Shown: positions 18,480-27,622, counted from the first letter of the stretch. The stretch: DNA of 64,000 nucleotides from Buttiauxella sp965119215 (GCA_965119215.1 CBCPKK010000011.1:124001-188000); one strand, 5' to 3'. Numbers and translations: made by a program. Notes: generated by a model not told the origin, from the letters alone.

Positions 18480-18603
18480 GCTTGCAGTTACCTTATTTGC
18501 CAATTTTAAACCTTGCCTGGTGAAAGGTCATGGTCAAAAAAAGTCAACGATTTGATTTTGTTATAAATTAAAAGAGGGAGACAAGCTCCCTCTAATAACT
18601 GAC

Positions 18604-18960
18604 TTACGCCAGAGCTGCTTTCGCTTTCTCAACCAGTGCAGTAAATGCCACTTTGTCGAATACAGCGATATCAGCCAGGATCTTACGGTCAATTTCAACA
18701 GAAGCTTTTTTCAAGCCGTTGATGAATTTGCTGTAAGAGATCCCGTTCTGACGAGCTGCAGCATTGATACGTGCAATCCACAGCTGACGGAATTGACGTT
18801 TACGTTGACGACGGTCACGGTAAGCGTATTGGCCAGCTTTGATAACAGCCTGGAAAGCAACGCGGTATACGCGTGAACGCGCACCGTAGTAGCCTTTGGC
18901 TTGTTTAAGGATTTTTTTGTGACGAGCACGTGCGACTACACCACGTTTTACGCGAGCCAT
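18604..18960 (-). CDS. rplT: 50S ribosomal protein L20
   Basis: L20 is an early-assembly protein of the large subunit and in E. coli represses translation of rpmI and itself by binding the operon mRNA. The 118-residue basic protein begins ARVKRGVVARARHKKILKQA after the Met, as in E. coli. It lies 46 bases after rpmI in the order infC-rpmI-rplT. Confidence 0.98.
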   Translation of the reverse strand: MARVKRGVVARARHKKILKQAKGYYGARSRVYRVAFQAVIKAGQYAYRDRRQRKRQFRQLWIARINAAARQNGISYSKFINGLKKASVEIDRKILADIAVFDKVAFTALVEKAKAALA

Positions 18961-19006
18961 ATTAGCTCTCCTGTTCTATATTCTGAATTAATTAAAAAAG
19001 TGCTAC

Positions 19007-19204
19007 TTATGCGTACGGCAGGCAAGCGATGACCAGGCCCAGATCCCCTTTGGAGACCATACCTTTCGGACGCAGGTGACGTTTACGCTTAGTAGACTTT
19101 TTAGTCAGAATATGACGCAGGTTAGCGTGCTTACGCTTAAAACCACCACCGGCGGTCTTTTTGAAGCGCTTAGCGGCGCCGCGTACAGTTTTAATCTTTG
19201 GCAT
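19007..19204 (-). CDS. rpmI: 50S ribosomal protein L35
   Basis: The 65-residue, highly basic protein begins MPKIKTVRGAAKRFKKTAGG and contains ANLRHILTKKSTKRKRHLRP, the L35 pattern. It lies 96 bases after infC. In E. coli L20 represses its translation through a pseudoknot formed between this intergenic RNA and sequences within infC. I did not fold the RNA here. Confidence 0.98.
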   Translation of the reverse strand: MPKIKTVRGAAKRFKKTAGGGFKRKHANLRHILTKKSTKRKRHLRPKGMVSKGDLGLVIACLPYA

Positions 19205-19300
19205 TTAATAACTTTCCACTTCGCATTGTTAATAAAACGAACCAGAAGGCGAACAAATCTCACGAGGTTTAACCCTCGCGAGAACTGTTACTTGATGGCC

Positions 19301-19843
19301 TTACTGTTTCTTCTTCGGAGCGAGCACCATGATCATCTGGCGGCCTTCGATCTTCGATGGGAAGGATTCGACGACTGCCAGTTCACTCAGATCGTCACGG
19401 ACGCGGTTAAGCACTTCCATACCAATCTGTTGGTGAGCCATTTCACGACCGCGGAAACGCAGTGTGATTTTAGCTTTATCACCCTCTTCCAGAAAGCGAA
19501 CCAGGCTGCGGAGTTTTACCTGATAGTCGCCATCATCGGTACCAGGTCGGAATTTGATTTCCTTGACCTGAATAACTTTTTGCTTTTTCTTCTGTTCCTT
19601 AGAAGATTTGCTTTTTTCATAGAGAAACTTGCCGTAGTCCATAATGCGGCAAACAGGCGGTTCAGCATTAGGACTGATTTCGACTAAATCAACTCCTGCC
19701 TCTTCGGCTTTTTCCAAAGCTTCATTCAGACTGACAATACCAATAGGTTCGCCGTCTAAGCCTGTCAGACGAACTTCTGTGGCACGAATTTCTTTGTTTA
19801 TGCGATTAGGACGCGCCGGTTGAACTCTTTTTCCGCCTTTAAT
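19301..19843 (-). CDS. infC: Translation initiation factor IF-3 with an AUU start
   Basis: IF-3 keeps 30S subunits free and checks the start codon. The reading frame begins IKGGKRVQPARPNRINKEIR at an ATT codon at 19843, with GAGG 9 bases upstream and directly after the thrS stop. This gives 180 residues, the same as E. coli. AUU is the conserved unusual start by which IF-3 represses its own translation. Gene finders that demand ATG, GTG or TTG lose the first 42 codons and start at an internal TTG. The C-terminal domain ends RQMIMVLAPKKKQ. Confidence 0.96.
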   Translation of the reverse strand: MKGGKRVQPARPNRINKEIRATEVRLTGLDGEPIGIVSLNEALEKAEEAGVDLVEISPNAEPPVCRIMDYGKFLYEKSKSSKEQKKKQKVIQVKEIKFRPGTDDGDYQVKLRSLVRFLEEGDKAKITLRFRGREMAHQQIGMEVLNRVRDDLSELAVVESFPSKIEGRQMIMVLAPKKKQ

Positions 19844-19847
19844 AACT

Positions 19848-21776
19848 CTATTCCTCTAGTTGGTTAAGATTGCGACTGCGAATTTCTAATTGCAGCTTTT
19901 CAATCAATTCGTTTACGTCCATGCTCCCCAAATCTTTGCCACGACGGGTACGAACGGCTACTTTGCCTGCTTCGACCTCTTTGTCGCCACAAACTAACAT
20001 GTAAGGGACACGACGCAACGTGTGTTCACGGATTTTAAAGCCAATCTTCTCATTTCTCAAGTCTGCTTTTACACGAATGCCTGCATTTTGCAGTTTACGG
20101 GTCAATTCGTTCACGTAATCAGCCTGTCCATCAGTGATATTCATCACCACTGCTTGTACCGGCGCAAGCCAGGTTGGGAAGAAACCCGCAAATTCTTCGG
20201 TCAGGATACCAATGAAACGTTCCATTGACCCGAGAATTGCACGGTGAATCATTACCGGAACCAGGCGCTCGTTACTTTCGCCGATATAAGATGCGTTGAG
20301 GCGCGATGGTAAAGAGAAGTCTAGCTGTACTGTACCGCACTGCCACGCTCGATCCAGGCAATCGTACAGGGTAAATTCAATTTTAGGGCCATAGAATGCA
20401 CCCTCTCCCGGTTGATAATCAAACGGAATATTATTTTCTTGCAACGCAACAGCCAAATCCGCCTCTGCACGATCCCACATTTCGTCGGTACCGATACGTT
20501 TTTCCGGGCGGGTAGACAGCTTAACAACGATTTTTTCAAAACCGAAGGTGCTGTACATGTCATAGACCATGCGGATACAGCTATTTACTTCGTCACGAAC
20601 CTGTTCTTCAGTACAGAATACGTGAGCATCGTCCTGAGTAAAACCACGAACGCGCATCAGACCATGTAACGCACCTGACGGCTCGTTACGGTGGCAGCTA
20701 CCAAACTCAGCCATACGTAATGGCAGGTCGCGGTAGGATTTCAGACCCTGGTTAAAGATCTGAACGTGACCTGGGCAGTTCATTGGCTTGATGCAGTATT
20801 CACGGTTCTCGGAAGACGTGGTAAACATCGCATCTTTATAGTTGTCCCAGTGGCCGGTTTTTTCCCACAGCACGCGGTCCATCATGAACGGGCCTTTCAC
20901 TTCCTGGTATTGGTATTCTTTGAGCTTGGAGCGTACAAACACTTCCAACTCACGGAAGATTGTCCAGCCGTCGTTGTGCCAGAACACCATACCTGGCGCT
21001 TCTTCCTGCATATGATACAGGTCGAGTTGCTTACCAATTTTACGGTGGTCGCGCTTAGAGGCTTCTTCCAGACGTTGCAGATAAGCATTTAACTGCTTTT
21101 TATCTGCCCACGCGGTGCCATAAATACGCTGCAACATTTTATTGTTGCTGTCGCCACGCCAGTAGGCACCGGAAGTTTTCTGCAGTTTGAAATGATGGCA
21201 GAAACGCATATTCGGTACGTGCGGGCCACGGCACATATCAACATATTCTTCATGATGATACAGACCAGGCTTATCATCATGGCTGATGTTTTCATCAAGA
21301 ATCGCGACTTTGTAGCTTTCGCCACGGTTCACGAAGGTTTCGCGGGCTTCATGCCAGCTCACTTTCTTCTTGATGACATCGTAATCTTTCTCAGCCAGCT
21401 CGTGCATACGCTTCTCGAGCAGCTCAAGATCTTCCTGCGTCAGCGTGTGGTCAATGTCAACGTCATAGTAAAAACCGTTATCAATAACCGGGCCAATCGC
21501 CATTTTGGTGTGCGGCCACAGCTGTTTGATAGCATGACCCAACAGGTGGGCGCATGAGTGGCGGAGAATCTCCAGGCCAGCTTCATCTTTAGCTGTGATA
21601 ATCGCAAGTTTGGCATCGTGCTCAATGAGGTCGGATGCATCAACCAATTCGCCGTCTACACGGCCCGCAATACAGGCTTTGGCAAGGCCAGGACCGATGT
21701 CCAGTGCCACATCAAACGGGCTAACAGCGTGGTCGTAATGGCGTTGGCTGCCATCAGGAAGAGTAATAACAGGCAT
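19848..21776 (-). CDS. thrS: Threonyl-tRNA synthetase
   Basis: ThrRS charges tRNA-Thr and hydrolyses Ser-tRNA-Thr. Domains in order: TGS (about 1-61), editing domain (about 62-224, with HSCAHLLGHAIKQLWP and the zinc-site-like YVDMCRGPHVPNM), catalytic class II core (about 242-535, with the zinc Cys in KPMNCPGH and motif 2 FGSCHRNEPSGALHG), then the anticodon-binding domain. The 642 residues match E. coli. Its stop overlaps the region of the infC start. An operator hairpin precedes the gene. Confidence 0.97.
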   Translation of the reverse strand: MPVITLPDGSQRHYDHAVSPFDVALDIGPGLAKACIAGRVDGELVDASDLIEHDAKLAIITAKDEAGLEILRHSCAHLLGHAIKQLWPHTKMAIGPVIDNGFYYDVDIDHTLTQEDLELLEKRMHELAEKDYDVIKKKVSWHEARETFVNRGESYKVAILDENISHDDKPGLYHHEEYVDMCRGPHVPNMRFCHHFKLQKTSGAYWRGDSNNKMLQRIYGTAWADKKQLNAYLQRLEEASKRDHRKIGKQLDLYHMQEEAPGMVFWHNDGWTIFRELEVFVRSKLKEYQYQEVKGPFMMDRVLWEKTGHWDNYKDAMFTTSSENREYCIKPMNCPGHVQIFNQGLKSYRDLPLRMAEFGSCHRNEPSGALHGLMRVRGFTQDDAHVFCTEEQVRDEVNSCIRMVYDMYSTFGFEKIVVKLSTRPEKRIGTDEMWDRAEADLAVALQENNIPFDYQPGEGAFYGPKIEFTLYDCLDRAWQCGTVQLDFSLPSRLNASYIGESNERLVPVMIHRAILGSMERFIGILTEEFAGFFPTWLAPVQAVVMNITDGQADYVNELTRKLQNAGIRVKADLRNEKIGFKIREHTLRRVPYMLVCGDKEVEAGKVAVRTRRGKDLGSMDVNELIEKLQLEIRSRNLNQLEE

Positions 21777-21783
21777 TATAAGT

Positions 21784-21820
21784 CCTTATCTGCAGTGGTG
21801 ACCCACACGTAAGATCACAT
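21784..21820 (-). promoter_or_regulatory. thrS translational operator hairpin
   Basis: Just upstream of the thrS ribosome site the minus strand reads GTGATC, loop TTACGTGTG, GGTCAC. The loop holds CGT, the anticodon of one tRNA-Thr. This mirrors the E. coli thrS operator, where ThrRS binds the tRNA-like hairpin and blocks its own translation. Confidence 0.8.
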
Positions 21821-22150
21821 GCAACGTTTATTTTGCTTTAGTTTCAACTGGTTGTGTCGCCATCTCGCCTACAAGTGCAAGGCCGGGTTCACAATTTATG
21901 CGTGAGCGTGCAGTTCACTGCTTCACGACGGTTGAGAATACTATCACTTTAAGGAGGGGATGTCGCGCTTTGCAGTCCATAGCAATCATGGAGTGGTCAT
22001 AATAACCAACTGTTTTACACCCATTTTCTTACGCCATTATCTGTACGAATACACTTATTCACCGATACAGAAACAAGAGTAATTAATAAGATTATCTAAA
22101 CATTGGACCCTACAAATAATTACATAGCAGGGTTAACAATTTACAGACAT
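21821..22150. other. Gene-free stretch upstream of thrS
   Basis: The part nearest thrS should hold the rest of the thrS leader and its promoter. I see no coding frame in the remainder. E. coli has the arpB pseudogene in this interval, and no trace of it is visible here. Confidence 0.5.
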
Positions 22151-22182
22151 AAAAAAACCGGGCATTTTGCACCGGTTTTTTT
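22151..22182 (-). terminator. Terminator after the Thr-rich secreted peptide gene
   Basis: The minus strand reads ACCGG, a ten-base loop, CCGGTTTTTTT. A-tracts on the other side also allow use in the opposite direction. Confidence 0.75.
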
Positions 22183-22210
22183 ATTTCATGCGCTGTTGGT
22201 AAATGAGTGA

Positions 22211-22468
22211 TTAATACCACTCACCCGCGACCAGTGTATGAACATTAAACGCATCATCCATTGAACGACCAGTAGACTGAGCGCCCGGCTGTATATTTGA
22301 ACCTGCTTCAATATCAGTGGCATGCCAGGTTGCAGACGGTGCAGTTTGCGTGGTGGTTGTAGTGCTTGCTACGGTGGTTGTAGTCACAGGCTGAGCTGCA
22401 AATGCACCGAATGAAATCACAGAAAGTACAACTGCTGCAGCGGTATATTTAATATTTTTCATATTCAT
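22211..22468 (-). CDS. Small secreted Thr-rich protein of unknown function (85 aa)
   Basis: A clear Sec signal peptide (MNMKNIKYTAAAVVLSVISFGAFA) is followed by a low-complexity linker rich in Thr (VTTTTVASTTTTTQTAPS) and a short tail ending NVHTLVAGEWY. The signal resembles those of the BhsA/McbA (YdgH-like) stress proteins, but the C-terminal domain of that family is missing. A ribosome site AAGAGA precedes the start and a good terminator follows, so it looks like a real single-gene unit. Function is unknown. It has no counterpart at this position in E. coli. Confidence 0.65.
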   Translation of the reverse strand: MNMKNIKYTAAAVVLSVISFGAFAAQPVTTTTVASTTTTTQTAPSATWHATDIEAGSNIQPGAQSTGRSMDDAFNVHTLVAGEWY

Positions 22469-22702
22469 TATTCTCTTATTTAGTGGGCCAGCAAGTTATT
22501 ATCTCGCCATGAAATAAGAGTAGATCCAGATCACACTTCTGACAAGGCCATTTATTTATCAAATCGTGTCAAATATATAGCAACATATGACGAAGCGGAA
22601 GAATGTGGAGAGATTATGAAGAAAAGTAGCCGTGATTGATTTTATTTAAAATAAAACTCTGGACCAAAATAATATTAGCACGCATTGATAAAATAAAACA
22701 AT

Positions 22703-22726
22703 AAAGCCGGGTATCACCCGGCTTTG
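22703..22726 (-). terminator. Terminator after ydiY
   Basis: AAAGCCGGGTGATACCCGGCTTT on the minus strand is a compact GC hairpin followed by an A/T-rich run. It starts about five bases beyond the ydiY stop. Confidence 0.75.
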
Positions 22727-22730
22727 CCAA

Positions 22731-23489
22731 TTACATCTTATACCCAAGAGTAATTGCGGTACGTCTATCTGTATGTTCCGGCGCAGAATCTGGCGGATTC
22801 GAGTTCCAGGTGACGTTATAACCCACTCGTAAACCAAAGTGTTCGTTGATTGCGACTTCAAGCGCAGTCTCTGAGTTTACCGTCGTGTCTTCACTACCCA
22901 GCACGGAAACACCCTGGATAAATTTGGCGTTATCGGTCAACTGCCAGTTATAGATGCCCGAGGCGTAACCTAATGCCTGAGTTTCATGGCCGCCATCACT
23001 GTATTCGTCGTAACGCACACCAGGACCAAATTCCACACGCAGACTGTGAACCGGGCCGCTGAGGAACTGACGACCATAACCAGCAGTCAGCACATCACGC
23101 GCTTGATAGCCGTTGTAACGGTCAGTTAACCAGCTCGCCTGGCCAAACAGATAATCGCTGTCGGTAATGTTGTAACGGCTACGACCACCAGCAGAATAAG
23201 TCTCAGAGGAGCGCTCATTGTTGGAGGAGGTGTTGTTTGCGTTGCCCCACAATGACCATGCAGTCGAGGTGTTGTACCAGGTCATGTTGGAGTTAGCGGT
23301 CAACGACGAGCTTGTGGAGTTACCTGATTGCGCAAGGTAGCCTGCATTCAGATTACCTTCGAACGGTTTCTTTGCGGTAGATGGGTCATCCATGACAGTG
23401 AAAACCGAGTTATCTGCAACTGCAAAGTGACTTAATAGCGCACTTCCGGTCAGCAAAATTGCAGCCGGTACTGTCTTAACAAAATTCAT
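22731..23489 (-). CDS. ydiY: DUF481 outer-membrane-type protein YdiY
   Basis: YdiY is a DUF481 protein, predicted to form an outer-membrane beta barrel. In E. coli it is acid-inducible but its function is unknown. A signal peptide ends near residue 25 (SHFAVA). Family blocks FTVMDDPSTAKKPFEGNLNAG-like, SSSLTANSNMTWYNT, GQASWLTDRYNGYQARDVL and HTDRRTAITLGYKM align with E. coli YdiY over the same 252 residues. The C-terminal alternating pattern fits barrel strands. Confidence 0.92.
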   Translation of the reverse strand: MNFVKTVPAAILLTGSALLSHFAVADNSVFTVMDDPSTAKKPFEGNLNAGYLAQSGNSTSSSLTANSNMTWYNTSTAWSLWGNANNTSSNNERSSETYSAGGRSRYNITDSDYLFGQASWLTDRYNGYQARDVLTAGYGRQFLSGPVHSLRVEFGPGVRYDEYSDGGHETQALGYASGIYNWQLTDNAKFIQGVSVLGSEDTTVNSETALEVAINEHFGLRVGYNVTWNSNPPDSAPEHTDRRTAITLGYKM

Positions 23490-23716
23490 TTAATCGTCCG
23501 TACAACATAAAAGGAAACCATCAAGGTTCCGGAATCTCTTCACTGGATCAAATATTTATGAACCAAGAAAGGTTACAAATTATAAAAAAGCCCGAATAAC
23601 ATAGCAATGAATTCTTCTTTCATTTTTTGTATAAGAAACTTCTCAAAACAGCTTTATTTTCATAAACATAGTACGCAGTCACTTTTTACAAATTATTTGA
23701 TAAATCATGGTGTTAA

Positions 23717-23749
23717 TTGACATTTTTTAACCGAAAACAGTGCTACGCT
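23717..23749 (+). promoter_or_regulatory. Probable sigma-70 promoter of pfkB
   Basis: TTGACA at 23717-23722 is a perfect -35 element. A weaker -10 lies near TGCTAC/TACGCT at 23741-23749. The start codon is about 30 bases downstream. Assignment of the exact -10 is uncertain. Confidence 0.45.
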
Positions 23750-23778
23750 TGATCCCAATGTTAAATTAAGGAGGATAC

Positions 23779-24708
23779 ATGACCCGCATTTATACGCTGA
23801 CACTTGCCCCCTCTCTGGATAGCGCGACCCTCACACCACAAATTTATCCCGAAGGTAAACTGCGTTGCACCTCCCCTGTTTTTGAACCTGGGGGTGGCGG
23901 TATTAATGTTGCTCGCGCGATTGCCCATCTTGGCGGGCAAGCCACCGCTATATTTCCAGTTGGAGGAGCCACCGGGGAACACCTCAGTGCCCTTCTGTTA
24001 GATGAACACGTCGCGATTGATACCGTAGACGCCCACGACTGGACACGCCAAAACCTGCATGTTCATGCGGAATCAACCGGTGAACAGTATCGCTTTGTGA
24101 TGCCAGGTGCCGCACTGACTGATGATGAATTCCGTCGCCTCGAAGAAAAAGTGTTATCCATCGAATCAGGTTCCATTCTGGTTATCAGCGGTAGTCTTCC
24201 ACCGGGAATTGATGTTTCAAAACTTTGCGCATTGGTAAAAGCCGCTCAAAAGGCCGGAATACGTTGCATCGTTGACAGTTCAGGCGAAGCGTTAAAAGCC
24301 ACTCTTGAAATCGGCAACATCGAGCTGGTTAAACCTAATCAGAAAGAACTCAGTGCATTGGTAAACCGCGATCTCACTCAGCCCGATGATGTGCGCAAAG
24401 CCGCGCAAGAAATTGTCGATAGCGGCAGAGCAAAACGCGTAGTTGTTTCACTTGGCCCGCAAGGTGCGCTGGGCGTAGATGCCAGTGGTTGCGTACAAGT
24501 TGTGCCACCGCCAGTGAAAAGCCAAAGCACGGTTGGGGCGGGCGATAGCATGGTCGGCGCGATGACGCTAAAACTCGCACAGGGTGCACCTTTATTGGAT
24601 ATGGTCCGCTATGGTGTAGCCGCCGGGAGCGCTGCAACCCTCAACCACGGTACGCGTTTGTGCTCGCTGGAAAATACACAGAAAATCTACGACTACCTAC
24701 GTAATTAA
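23779..24708 (+). CDS. pfkB: 6-phosphofructokinase II
   Basis: PfkB phosphorylates fructose 6-phosphate to fructose 1,6-bisphosphate in glycolysis. It is a ribokinase (PfkB)-family enzyme, unrelated to PfkA. The substrate-side motif GGGGINVARAIAHLGG (about residues 37-52) and the catalytic GAGDSMVGAM (Asp at about 256) are intact over 309 residues. AAGGAGG precedes the start. It is followed by ydiZ as in E. coli. Confidence 0.97.
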   Translation: MTRIYTLTLAPSLDSATLTPQIYPEGKLRCTSPVFEPGGGGINVARAIAHLGGQATAIFPVGGATGEHLSALLLDEHVAIDTVDAHDWTRQNLHVHAESTGEQYRFVMPGAALTDDEFRRLEEKVLSIESGSILVISGSLPPGIDVSKLCALVKAAQKAGIRCIVDSSGEALKATLEIGNIELVKPNQKELSALVNRDLTQPDDVRKAAQEIVDSGRAKRVVVSLGPQGALGVDASGCVQVVPPPVKSQSTVGAGDSMVGAMTLKLAQGAPLLDMVRYGVAAGSAATLNHGTRLCSLENTQKIYDYLRN

Positions 24709-24797
24709 TGAGAAAGGCGGCTTGTTACTTCGGCAAAAGTCGCCATTTCACGCAGAACGGCTATGCTAAAACCTTCGGGATAACAACGAGGTGAACC

Positions 24798-25094
24798 ATG
24801 AGTAGCGGAGACATCGAGCGCTATGTTGTCACATTGAAGTTTCAGGAAAGCAATCTCACAGAGATTAACGAGTTGAATAACCATCTGACCCGCGGCGGTT
24901 TTTTGCTTACTCTGTCTGATGATGAAGGAAAAATTCACGAATTGGGCATCAACACTTTCGGTTTGATAAGCCCATTAAGCCAGGCAGAAGTGGAAGAGTT
25001 AGCCCGAGGCCTTGGCAAGCTGGCGCTAGGTGTTGAACCAGAAGTTTCAGTCGCAACCTGGGATGACTGGCGTCACGAGAGTGAAAGCAAATAG
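24798..25094 (+). CDS. ydiZ: Conserved protein YdiZ
   Basis: The 98-residue soluble protein aligns throughout with E. coli YdiZ: IERYVVTL, ELNNHLTRGGFLLTLSD, HELGINTFGLIS and a Trp-rich end TWDDWRHE. It has no signal peptide or membrane segment. The function is unknown. GAGGTGAACC precedes the ATG. It lies 89 bases after pfkB, so it may share transcripts with it. Confidence 0.9.
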   Translation: MSSGDIERYVVTLKFQESNLTEINELNNHLTRGGFLLTLSDDEGKIHELGINTFGLISPLSQAEVEELARGLGKLALGVEPEVSVATWDDWRHESESK

Positions 25095-25197
25095 TCTCAT
25101 CTCAAATATCATGACCGGGGATGTGCGTTAGTTCGAAGTTTGACCCGGTTAACAGCGATAAGCTAATGATCTACCAGAAAACCTGGGGAGAAGCATC

Positions 25198-26058
25198 ATG
25201 TGGCAAGCCATTAGTCGTCTGTTAAGTGAACAACTCGGTGAAGCAGAAATTGAACAACGCACGGAATTACCCGGCGGAGAAATTCATGCAGCCTGGCGAA
25301 TTCACTATGCCGGTCATGAGATTTTTGTCAAAAGCGACGATCGGGAGATGTTACCCATCTTCACTGCCGAAGCCGATCAACTGGAATTACTTTCACGCAG
25401 CAATACCGTGCGAGTCCCTAAAGTCTGGGCGCTAGGTGCCGATCGTGATTACAGTTTCCTGCTACTCGAATACCTGCCAGCGAAGCCGCTTGATGCGCAC
25501 AATGCCTTTTTACTTGGGCAGCAACTGGCGCGTTTGCATGAATGGAGCGATCAGCCGCAATTTGGGCTCGATTTTGATAATGATCTTTCTACCACTCCGC
25601 AGCCGAACGCCTGGCAACGCCGTTGGTCAACCTTCTTTGCAGAACAGCGCATTGGCTGGCAGCTTGAACTGGCGGCCGAAAAAGGGATTCAGCTCGGCGA
25701 CATAGATTTGATTGTCGAATTTGTGCATCAGGCTCTTGCCTCTCACCAGCCGCAGCCTTCATTACTGCACGGGGATTTGTGGTCAGGAAACTGTGCGATG
25801 GGGCCGGATGGGCCGTTTATCTACGATCCGGCTTGTTACTGGGGGGATCGGGAATGCGACCTGGCGATGCTGCCATTGCACCCGAACCAGCCACCGCAAA
25901 TCTACGACGGTTACCAGTCAGTTTCCCCACTTCCGCAAGACTTTCTCGCACGTCAGCCTATTTACCAACTCTACACCCTGCTCAACCGGGCGATTCTCTT
26001 TGGCGGCCAGCATTTAGTTGCCGCGCAAAAGGCACTGGACAGAGTTCTGGCGGCATAA
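25198..26058 (+). CDS. yniA: Fructosamine kinase-family protein YniA
   Basis: YniA belongs to the fructosamine/ketosamine-3-kinase family (aminoglycoside phosphotransferase fold), which phosphorylates sugars attached to protein amines and so allows deglycation. The nucleotide lysine lies in HEIFVKSDDREM. The catalytic loop is LLHGDLWSGNCAMG and the metal Asp is in FIYDPACYWGDRECDLAM. All 286 residues align with E. coli YniA. A GGGGAG site precedes the start. The substrate in bacteria is unproven. Confidence 0.93.
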   Translation: MWQAISRLLSEQLGEAEIEQRTELPGGEIHAAWRIHYAGHEIFVKSDDREMLPIFTAEADQLELLSRSNTVRVPKVWALGADRDYSFLLLEYLPAKPLDAHNAFLLGQQLARLHEWSDQPQFGLDFDNDLSTTPQPNAWQRRWSTFFAEQRIGWQLELAAEKGIQLGDIDLIVEFVHQALASHQPQPSLLHGDLWSGNCAMGPDGPFIYDPACYWGDRECDLAMLPLHPNQPPQIYDGYQSVSPLPQDFLARQPIYQLYTLLNRAILFGGQHLVAAQKALDRVLAA

Positions 26059-26064
26059 TGACTT

Positions 26065-26094
26065 CGCCACTCCCCTTTCAGGAGTGGCGTTTTT
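26065..26094. terminator. Terminator between yniA and yniB
   Basis: CGCCACTCC-cctttca-GGAGTGGCG followed by TTTTT ends the yniA transcript. It abuts the yniB stop codon on the other strand. Confidence 0.85.
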
Positions 26095-26631
26095 CTAGAT
26101 AAAACCCAATAACGAGAAGAAGAAATAACCGATAACAATAATGATGATGGGTAAAACATAGAGCGGGAATATTTGCAGAAAAATAGTGTGCCGTGGCACA
26201 ACGATTTTTGCGTCGATCTGCTCTTTGGTTAATCCATCCGGGCCTTTTGCCCGCTCCAGAATCAATTGATCCTGCACACCCTCGCGCAGGAACTTCGCCT
26301 GGCGACTCATTCGAGCGCCTGATGCCTGCAACGCCAGACCAACAAATATCAACACGTAGATCACCCAAAACAGCACGTTTGCCTGCTGATGAAAATCCGG
26401 TTGCGGCGAGTTGTACCAAAAGAAGTTTAAAAATGGCGTATTGAAACGCATCATTTCAATCATGACATGAGCAAAATCCAGCATCACAGCATTAATGCCC
26501 GCCTGTTTCTCACTGTGGTCATACATAAACTTCAAAATTGAAATCAGTGTCGAAATCACCGCCGGGATGAAAATTACCCAGCCAGCCACACGTTTGAGCA
26601 CGGCAATGCGTCCAGCTTGTTGATACGTCAT
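26095..26631 (-). CDS. yniB: Inner-membrane protein YniB
   Basis: YniB is a conserved membrane protein of unknown function. Three hydrophobic segments are clear: about 13-32 (VAGWVIFIPAVISTLIS), 85-105 (VLFWVIYVLIFVGLAL) and 155-178 (FPLYVLPIIIIVIGYFFFSL). The start at 26631 (MTYQQAGRIA) has GGGGAA upstream and gives 178 residues as in E. coli. The 35-codon upstream extension is unsupported. Confidence 0.92.
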   Translation of the reverse strand: MTYQQAGRIAVLKRVAGWVIFIPAVISTLISILKFMYDHSEKQAGINAVMLDFAHVMIEMMRFNTPFLNFFWYNSPQPDFHQQANVLFWVIYVLIFVGLALQASGARMSRQAKFLREGVQDQLILERAKGPDGLTKEQIDAKIVVPRHTIFLQIFPLYVLPIIIIVIGYFFFSLLGFI

Positions 26632-26798
26632 TCGTTCCCCTTGATTAGGACGTAACTTACACGCACAAAGTTTACCTCGTCCGGTGTGATTTCGCCTGAG
26701 CTTTACGGGCGATTTGTCACAAAGCGGTGGCATCATGCCGTAATTCCAGCTATTGATAAGAGATCTTATCTTTAATGCACACTGACAGGAGTCGATAA

Positions 26799-27467
26799 AT
26801 GGCTGTTACTCGCCAAATTTTAGCTGCGATTTTTGATATGGACGGTTTATTGATTGATTCTGAACCGTTATGGGACCAGGCTGAGCTGGATGTACTGGCA
26901 AGCATTGGCGTGGATATTTCCCGCCGTTCTGAACTGCCCGACACACTCGGTTTACGCATCGACCTGGTCGTGGAGTTGTGGTTTGCCCAACAACCGTGGA
27001 ATGGCCCAACGCGTGAAGAAGTGACCAACCGCGTCATTACCAGAGCCATTACATTAGTTGAAGAGAAACGCCCAATATTGCCAGGCGTACGTGAAGCTAT
27101 CGCTTTGTGCAAAGCGCAAGGGCTTAAAGTTGGCTTAGCGTCGGCATCTCCACTGCATATGCTTGAACGCGTACTGGAGATGTTTGATCTTCGCTCAGAG
27201 TTTGACGCGATTGCCTCAGCAGAACACCTCCTTTATAGCAAACCCCATCCGCAAGTTTACCTCGATGCAGCAGCCAAACTGGGTATCGACCCGCTGTGCT
27301 GCGTAACGCTTGAAGACTCCGTAAATGGGATGATTGCCACCAAAGCCGCGCGCATGCGTTCTATTGTGGTTCCCGCTGAGGAAAACCGTAACGACGAACG
27401 CTGGTGTCTGGCTAATGCCAAACTTTCATCGCTTGTCGAATTACGTGCCGAACACCTGCTTGGCTAA
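26799..27467 (+). CDS. hxpB: Hexitol phosphatase B (YniC), HAD family
   Basis: HxpB (YniC) is a haloacid-dehalogenase phosphatase acting on sugar phosphates, including 2-deoxyglucose 6-phosphate and hexitol phosphates. The nucleophile motif is IFDMDGLLIDSEP (Asp at about residue 14), motif II is GLASASP, and motif III/IV are SKPHPQVYL and TLEDSVNGMIA. The 222 residues match E. coli. AGGAG precedes the start. Confidence 0.95.
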   Translation: MAVTRQILAAIFDMDGLLIDSEPLWDQAELDVLASIGVDISRRSELPDTLGLRIDLVVELWFAQQPWNGPTREEVTNRVITRAITLVEEKRPILPGVREAIALCKAQGLKVGLASASPLHMLERVLEMFDLRSEFDAIASAEHLLYSKPHPQVYLDAAAKLGIDPLCCVTLEDSVNGMIATKAARMRSIVVPAEENRNDERWCLANAKLSSLVELRAEHLLG

Positions 27468-27476
27468 CTTATTTTA

Positions 27477-27500
27477 GATGCGGGACTCCCCGCATCCTTC
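27477..27500 (+). terminator. Terminator after hxpB
   Basis: GATGCGGG-act-CCCCGCATC followed by CTTCTC forms a strong hairpin with a weak pyrimidine tail. Confidence 0.65.
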
Positions 27501-27622
27501 TCAAAACCCTACCTGCGTCAAAATTATTGAAACACTATTTCATATTTATTTGAGTTTCTGCCAACCCGTATCTACTCTTTATCTACACGCGCGAATGCGC
27601 TTTTCCGGATACCGGGGTAACT

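Noticed and set aside
19301..19717. A shorter infC beginning MEKAEEAGVDLVE
   Set aside because: The codon is an internal TTG; the conserved IF-3 N-terminus lies upstream and begins at ATT 19843.
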